DNA from: Mesostigma viride
Lineage: Eukaryota; Streptophyta; Mesostigmatophyceae; Mesostigmatales; Mesostigmataceae
DNA: 64,000 nucleotides
Direction of reading: 5' to 3'
NCBI GenBank assembly: GCA_009746045.1
Contig: RPFO01000448.1
Location: 3,863,919 to 3,927,918 of the forward strand
The position numbers were made by a program, and so were the translations under genes. Position 1 is the stretch's first letter; every line of letters starts with the position of its first letter. The notes under the pieces were generated by a model. That model was given only the letters and a program-made list of their open reading frames with translations. It made no database searches and was not told where the DNA came from. Shown here one piece after another: positions 58,101 through 64,000 of the stretch.

Positions 58101-59407
58101 ATGGCTCCCAAGAACAACAAGGGAAAGGCCCTTGTGGGCGCGACTTCCTCGGAGGAGGAGTCGCCGTCGGTGACGAGGTACCAGTCGTCGTCGTCCCCGA
58201 TGTCCGATGACTCGGGGACGTCGGACTCGATCCTGGAAGTATGCGCCAGGATTACGAGAACCGGGATGCTCAGGATCCCATGCATCCTGAGGATGCGGCG
58301 ATGGCGGCAGCCGACCCGACGTACCGTGACGTTGTGGAGAACGTCGTGGTGCGCGTTCCCCTGATGCGTAGGGCGCGGGGGTCGACCCCGGTGGTGCGTC
58401 AGAGGGGACCACCATATGCACCACGTGGTGCGGGGGCGGGGCCCGAGTCGGAGGAGGAGGAGAGTGGGGAGTCCGACAGCGTGTCGGAAACCAGCTCGCT
58501 GGGTTTGTTTGGACTGCAGCCATCGTCGGCAGACGAGGCGCGCAGTGCGCAGGTGGCAGCAGATGCTGCCATGGCGCAGAGCCTGCAGGAGCAGGAGTCC
58601 GCAGAAGAGCGGAGGTTGGCAGTGCGCGCACGTGAGCGCGCCCAACAAATGGAGGATGCTGCCCAGGTCCGCGCGGCATTGATGAGGAGGTCAGAGTCGC
58701 CGAGGTCAGCGTCGCCGACCCATGAAGTGGTGCGGAGGGCGGACCTGGCGTGTTTCCAGCGCCTTCGACGGTCGGCAACGATCCCGAGGGAGATTGATGG
58801 AGTGCTGCAGGAGTCGGAGTATTCTTTGACGGGTCCGTCGGCGTCCGAAGCGGACGACCTGGTGGAGATGACGCCGGCTATGCAGGCGCGAGAGAAGGAG
58901 GCTCAGAGGAGGCTCGCGGTCTTCAAGGCGGAGAGGGAGAAGAAGCAGCGGAGGCGGAACGTGATCGCGCAGAGGAAGCTGCGCGAGCAGCAAGAGCGTG
59001 ACAGGGCGGAGGCGCTCGCGGCCAGGATTCGGGTGAAGATGTCTCACACCAAGGTGAGGTGTGAGCGTCTCACCCGCGACCTGAAGAGCTGGAAATACCG
59101 GAAGGTCGCGGAGATAGCACCTTTGCAGGGGCCGGCTCGTCGGGAAGCCGAGGAGCGCTACCGCAGGCATCTGGCCGCCTGGGAGGAAAGCGTAGGTCGC
59201 CTGGAGAGGCGTATGCTGAAGCAGCGACGCCGTATGTCGAAGAACATCAAGAAGGCTGCGGTGAGGGGATGCATGGGGGAGGCGGTAAGAGCTGAATTTG
59301 GTTTGATGCCGGATGAACGCATTTCTACCGAACAACTCTACCATTTTTTGTCGCAGCCAACGCATACCATTCAAACCGAGACGGCACAGCGGCAAGGACC
59401 AGGGTGA
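58101..59407 (+). CDS. Copia-like element upstream ORF (coiled coil, Gag N-terminal extension?)
   Basis: ATG 58101 opens an acidic Ser-rich N-terminus. After a one-base shift near 58235 the frame runs to TGA at 59405-59407. It is rich in coiled coil (for example REKEAQRRLAVFKAEREKKQ and ARREAEERYRRHLAAWEESV). The Gag frame continues directly after this TGA in the same frame, so it is either a separate ORF or a Gag N-terminal part cut by one stop. Not recognised as any domain. Confidence 0.65.
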
Positions 59408-59731
59408 CGCACCGGGGCGAACCCGGTCCAGCGACCTTGTCCACCGGGAGGACATCCGGAGGCAACTCCACTGGCCCAGCAGATGCTGGACGAGGGGCGG
59501 GAGCTCACCCCGGGCGAGCATGGCCGCCTAGCAGACACGGTGGCGAGGCTGGTGGCCTCGCTGAAGCCAACAAAACGCAGGGCACCGGAGGAGGCGTGCC
59601 AGCCACAGCAAAAACGCAGGAGGGACGAGAGGGACGAGGGGGAGGATGACGGGGAGAGGGGGGGCAACCAGGGCAGGGGTGGACATGGCACCCAGGAGTC
59701 TGCACCAACACGGCACGAGGGCGGGGAGCGG

Positions 59732-59763
<32 letters not shown>

Positions 59764-60545
59764 GCAGCAGCAGCCACAACCAGCAGGAACGACCACAACC
59801 TCCAATATGGCCTTGAACAGGCCCAGGTTTGATCCAAAAAAGAAAGAGGACAAGCTAGTGTTTCCGGGTTTGCCAGAGGGCCACACCCAGGACGAAGCTA
59901 GGGAGTGGTTGTTTAAGTTGTCACATGCATATGCTAGCGACAATGTCCGTGATTGGTTTGCCTCTCTACGTGCGTCCACACCCATCCATCAATCTGCCAA
60001 GCCTATCCAGCAGTTGGTACAATTGTACCAAAAGCGTGCCAGCAGCGGGGTAGACGTGGCAGAAAATGTGTTGTGGGCGCAGTTCATGGTTGATCTTAGG
60101 GCACTTGTTACCACGGGGGAGCACTTAGAAGTGCTTAAGGGCTTCCAGTGGATAGAGGCCTATAAGGTCAATAAGCGTGACTATGTGAGTGACAACAAAA
60201 AATATGTCATGTACATAGAGGGAGATGAGGAGCTGAAGAAGCTCAATGCCAAGTACCTAGTACACCTATGGCTACAAAAGGCAGAACTGGACCCCACCAC
60301 CCTGTCAGTAATCCTGGCAGGTCTGAAGGATAAGTGGGAGGACTTTAGGAAGGCAATGGCCTATGTGCAGCAATGCCTAGAGCCGTTTGCTGCTGCAGCC
60401 AAGGAGGGAAAGGTGAAGCAGGTAAAGGGGGAGGAAGCCTCAGGTACGGGGCTCTCCAAGAAGCAGATGCAGTCGCTGGTAGCCCAGGTAAAGGCGGTAA
60501 TGGGGGGGATAAAAACAAAAACAACAAAAGTGGGGGAGGTGGAAA
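59408..60545 (+). CDS. Copia-like element Gag
   Basis: Open from the base after the TGA; the first ATG is at 59483. It has an acidic/Arg linker, a Gln run encoded by CAG repeats (59730-59775), then a capsid-like region (LVFPGLPEGHTQDEAREWLF, later LGGLKDKWEDF-like sequence near 60320). Near 60497 and 60550 the frame slips at G7 and G8 runs within a Lys/Asn/Gly-rich linker leading to the zinc knuckle in the Pol frame. Confidence 0.75.
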
Positions 60546-60557
60546 CAAGGGGGGGGA

Positions 60558-63500
60558 AAGAACAATAACAATAAAAACAGAAAACAAAGTGGGGGAGCTA
60601 GCAAGCCAGGGGGTGCTAAGCCAGCAGGGGGGGACAAGAGGTTGCCTCATGACCCCACCAAGCATTGCACTAGGTGCCTTTGTAAGGGGCACCTAAAAGA
60701 TGACTGCTGGAAAGGCAAACCCGACTATGGTTCTGACGTTGATGTTTGTCCTGGATGCTGGAAAACACGTCACCCCATTGCAGCAGGAGCGCGCTGCACG
60801 GCACCCAGGCACAACAAGACCACGCCAGGGCGCTACAACCGCGCGGGGGCGGCAGACCAGGGTGACACCTGTAAGCTACCCTCACCATTTTTCACAAATG
60901 GTTTCCTGTTACCTTCTGTCTGCCAAGTGTTGCCTGAGTGTGATGATGTGGATTGGGAAGTGGCATATGACATGACACTGTCACACATGATGCGTGACCC
61001 CACCATAGCTTCCCTTAGTGCAGCAGCAGAAAAGGTAATCACGTATGGTGCTCTAGCAGAGCAACTGCACAAGGTTATGGGCCATGAGGCTGTGGCTGAA
61101 AGGCTAGCCAATAAAATACAAGGCCATGATCTGGAACAGATGTGCAGGCACGTACGTAAGCACTGTGAGCAATGTCAGCTATATGCTCCTAAGCCCAGAA
61201 AATGGCATGTGGCCACACCACCACTGGCTAGAGGCAAACTGGTTGGGGATGTTATACACGTGGTGAAGGACACGGTATACTACCTAGTCATAAAGGATGC
61301 CTGGTCAAGGTTTGTGGTAGTGGAGCCCCTGCCTGGGATGGATAAAGAGCAGCTGCACAGAGCTTTACAGATAGCCTTGGCACGTTTTCACCCCATTGAA
61401 AAAGTAATGCTGGATCAGCAGTTTCTCTGCATCCAGGACAGGAATGACCTGCCCAAGATAGAAGTGTCTGGGGCTCAAGATCATGAACGTCAGGGGTTGG
61501 TAGAACGTACCATGAGAGCCATCAGGGATGTGATAAGAAAAATGCCATCCAGGTTGGCTGACTCTGGTAGCTATGCTGACAGGGCATCTTGGGCAGCAGG
61601 GGTGACTACCCAGCTAAACGCCAAACCAATAATGTCCTCACCTTTTGGGGAAATCACCCCAACTGGCCTTCAGTCAGGCAGCTATGCTTCAGAGGTACAC
61701 ACTCACTACAACACACAAAGGCAGCACTTAGCCAAGTTGCTGGCAAAGAAAGACAAAAATAATGCCAGGCCTGTGTTTGAAGTGGGGGACCATGTGTTGT
61801 TTTTCAGAGAGGGTGACAGAGGAAGAGCACACTCTGCCAGATGGCACGGTCCAGCTGTAGTCACCAAAATTCATGAAGAAGGGACTGCAGTCACTATACA
61901 ACATGACAGAGAGCGTGTGGTCAGCAAGCATAGACTCAAGCTTTATTACCCACCACTGGCAGACGTGTCAGGGGTAGAATTCTTGGACATGGATTCAGAG
62001 CAGGAGTCTGGTGGATTGATCTCACCCAATGAATTGGCTAAGGACGTCATTGATGCAAGCACTAGTACCACAGTAGAAGCTCCTGTGTTCCTCAGTAGTG
62101 CAGCCCCACTACAACCCAATAGTCCACCTGGGCAGGAGGACGGTGCACAGGGTGAGCAGCAGGTAGCACCTCCCTCACACCTGGAGGAGTCACAAAATAG
62201 AGCAGATCCTGTCGTTCCCAGGAAGTCATTTGCTGAGATTCTTAAGGCCTTGCACAAGGCACACAACACTAAAGCAGTTGTGGCAACAGGTACAGCACAG
62301 GTCAATGCTGTAGGGGATGCAGGTCAAGATCCTAGTATTTTGGCTGTAGACACCCAAGCACAGGTGAGTATCATCAGTGCAGAAGCTGTATCTGGTCTGA
62401 AAATGAAGGCCTCACCATGGGCTAGAGTGTCAGATTTTTCAGGCAAAACCAAAATGCAGGTCAAAGGTCAGGTGAGCATTCAAATCTTGGGTATGCCCAC
62501 TCCATTTCAGGTGGTTGAGGGTTACTCAGGGAATGCCCTGTTAGGGGAACCTTTTGTATCTTACCCTGGTGTTGTCATCTCAGCTGGGAGGTTGAGTGTG
62601 GCAGGGGTAGGACAGGTGCCTCTAGATCATTTTAAAATCCCTTTGAGCCAGATTAGCACTGGGTTGGATGCTGCCATCAATGCAGTTAAGCCCAAGTACC
62701 TCCCAGGTCAGGAACCGTGTGTGGAGGACCTCATACACTCTCAAAAGCTACACCCTTCAGCGTTTGGGCTTGGTAGATGGGATGTTGCATCCATGTCTCC
62801 CCTGTCCTATGATGATATTGTACGGGACTGCCAGACGCAGATTGGGTTTCTTAAGTGGCTTGAGGCTTTTACCAAAGCCAGGGAGGAGTGGGTTGTTCCA
62901 GATGCACGTAGTCCCACACACACACCACCTGTGACTCCTCTTGATGCTATGCCAGCTGGAGCCAAGAAGCTAAGGTTAAAGTTTGTGTGCAAGCATAAAC
63001 CTCAGGCTGATGGGGGACCACCCATTTTCCATGCTAGGCCATGTGTTACTGAGTTCAGGGGCTCTACAGAGCTGACAGAGGCTGAGCTTTATACTCCTGG
63101 TATTCAGCAAACGTCTCTCAAGGTGTTGCTTTCCTTGTTTTTGCATCAGCTTAATACAGGGAAGGATTATGTGTGTAAAGCCACAGATATCAAAAGAGCC
63201 TTTCTAAAGGGGGACCCTGCCATAGCACAGCAGGTCTGGAGAGGTCAGGTATACGTGGTGAATACTCCTAAGGTGTGGCACAGGGATATTGTTCAACCCT
63301 TGTTGAGGCCAAACCTGGGGGTTGAAGGGTTGCAGTCAGCTCCAAAAATTTTTAGGCTGTCTGCACAGGAGGTATTCATGAAGCTAGGGGCCACCTATGA
63401 TGACATTGACCCTTGCCTGTTTGTCATCCCACACCCTGATGGAATGATGATGTTTGTCTGGCATGGGGATGATCAGTTAATCTCAGGTCCTAGAGCTGCA

Positions 63501-64000
63501 GTGGATGCTTTCATAGCTCAGGTGTCTGCCAGTTTTGAGATTGGCAAGCAGCTAGAGCTGGGCAAGGAGCCAGTCAAGTTCTGTGGCATGATGCTTGAGT
63601 TGCTGCAGCAGCAGGGCAGCTGGGTTTGTTCCATGCAGGCCTCTGCTGAATACATTAAGTCTTGTCTGGATGTCCTGCCTGTTCACATCACCCCTGACAT
63701 GTGCCCTACCATTAGAGGCAAGCTTGGTTGGCTATGTGCTACATGTGCACCCCACCTGGCTTTTGTGAGCAGGGTAGATGATGAGGTACTACAGGAGGTA
63801 GGAGCACGGGCAATCAAGCAGTTGTTGCATGATGGTCCACCTTTGATGCTTCACTCACTGGACCTGTTTACTCCCATTCACATCACGTGCATGATGGATA
63901 GTTCAATGGAGTCCAGGGTAGTTACCAAGGTTCAAGCCAGAGAGGCTGGATTGTTTTTCCTGCATAACCAAGGTGGGAAGAAGTCACTAGTCTCCTGGTT
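60558..64000 (+). CDS. Copia-like element Pol: zinc knuckle, integrase, protease-like, RT, RNase H (3' partial)
   Basis: I read a single open frame to the window end. CTRCLCKGHLKDDC (about 60666-60707) is a CX2CX4HX4C knuckle. Integrase: LHKVMGH and CEQC zinc ligands (61068-61175), Asp in LVGDVIHV (61249), Asp in VMLDQQF (61412), Glu in GLVERTMRAI (61503); the last spacing is 29 residues rather than the usual ~35. A retropepsin-like segment follows: AVDTQAQVSIIS (Asp 62349) and ALLGEPFVSY. RT has ATDIKRAFLKGD (first Asp ~63186) and FVWHGDDQLISG (63468-63473; usual YVDD). RNase H begins near 63890 (CMMDSSMESR, VTKVQAREAG). The order integrase before protease is not the classical copia order. 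Confidence 0.85.

Larger units (their letters stand above)
58101..64000 (+). mobile_element. Ty1/copia-like retrotransposon, truncated by the window end
   Basis: Upstream ORF, Gag with CCHC knuckle, integrase, protease-like segment, RT and the start of RNase H all lie on the plus strand. RT and RNase H resemble copia proteins (DIKRAFLKGD, FCGMMLE, GLFFLHNQGG...SLVSW). Pol is a single uninterrupted frame from about 60558 to the window end. Confidence 0.85.

Overview
This is eukaryotic nuclear DNA. Genes are split by GT-AG introns, some longer than 1 kb. Retrotransposons of the Ty3/gypsy, Ty1/copia and LINE types are present, and mini- and microsatellites fill introns and intergenic space. There are no bacterial operon, ribosome-binding-site or tRNA signals. 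Telomere-like TTTAGGG/CCCTAAA fragments and the mix of element types suggest a green-lineage alga, but nothing in the window proves this.

Layout. (1) 1-2391 holds no gene I can support. (2) 2392-20915 (+) is an approximately 18 kb gene of at least 12 exons encoding a very long coiled-coil/low-complexity protein; its 5' end was not found. All exon phases agree, and most small exons are symmetrical (phase 0). The introns are full of tandem repeats. (3) 22111-34199 is a nest of elements: a minus-strand LINE interrupted by a 10,010 bp Ty3/gypsy chromovirus (22304-32313, TSD GCTGT), whose 5' LTR carries a 637 bp piggyBac-like MITE (22874-23510, TSD TTAA). A 783 bp TIR element abuts the LINE's 5' end. 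(4) 36144-39435 (-) is a Yippee-like (YPEL) zinc-binding protein gene. Four exons reproduce the whole family signature with exact spacing. A second, 5'-truncated LINE copy sits about 25 bp beyond one of its splice donors. (5) 40360-49066 is an 8.7 kb foldback element with 10 bp target duplications. Its inverted arms are 3-4 kb long and built mainly of 21 bp minisatellite arrays; it looks Mutator-like. (6) 49484-55123 (+) encodes an approximately 1.6 kb-codon protein with AT-hooks, a helix-turn-helix, a CENP-B-type domain and a pogo-like DDE domain whose catalytic residues are partly replaced. It is a candidate domesticated transposase. (7) 56585-56948 is a third LINE 3' end with a long TTAC tail. 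(8) 58101 to the window end is a Ty1/copia-like element with an unusual apparent order Gag, integrase, protease-like, RT, RNase H.

Two themes recur. Transposons are nested in one another and close to splice sites. Many reading-frame breaks fall in or beside homopolymer runs (G7-G8 and shorter), so consensus indels in the assembly should be suspected before any of these genes is called a pseudogene. Most long open frames in repeats (hexamer at 7.7-8.5 kb, 15-mer at 37.3 kb, 21-mers at 41-48 kb, tetramer at 56.8 kb) are artefacts of repeat units without stop codons.
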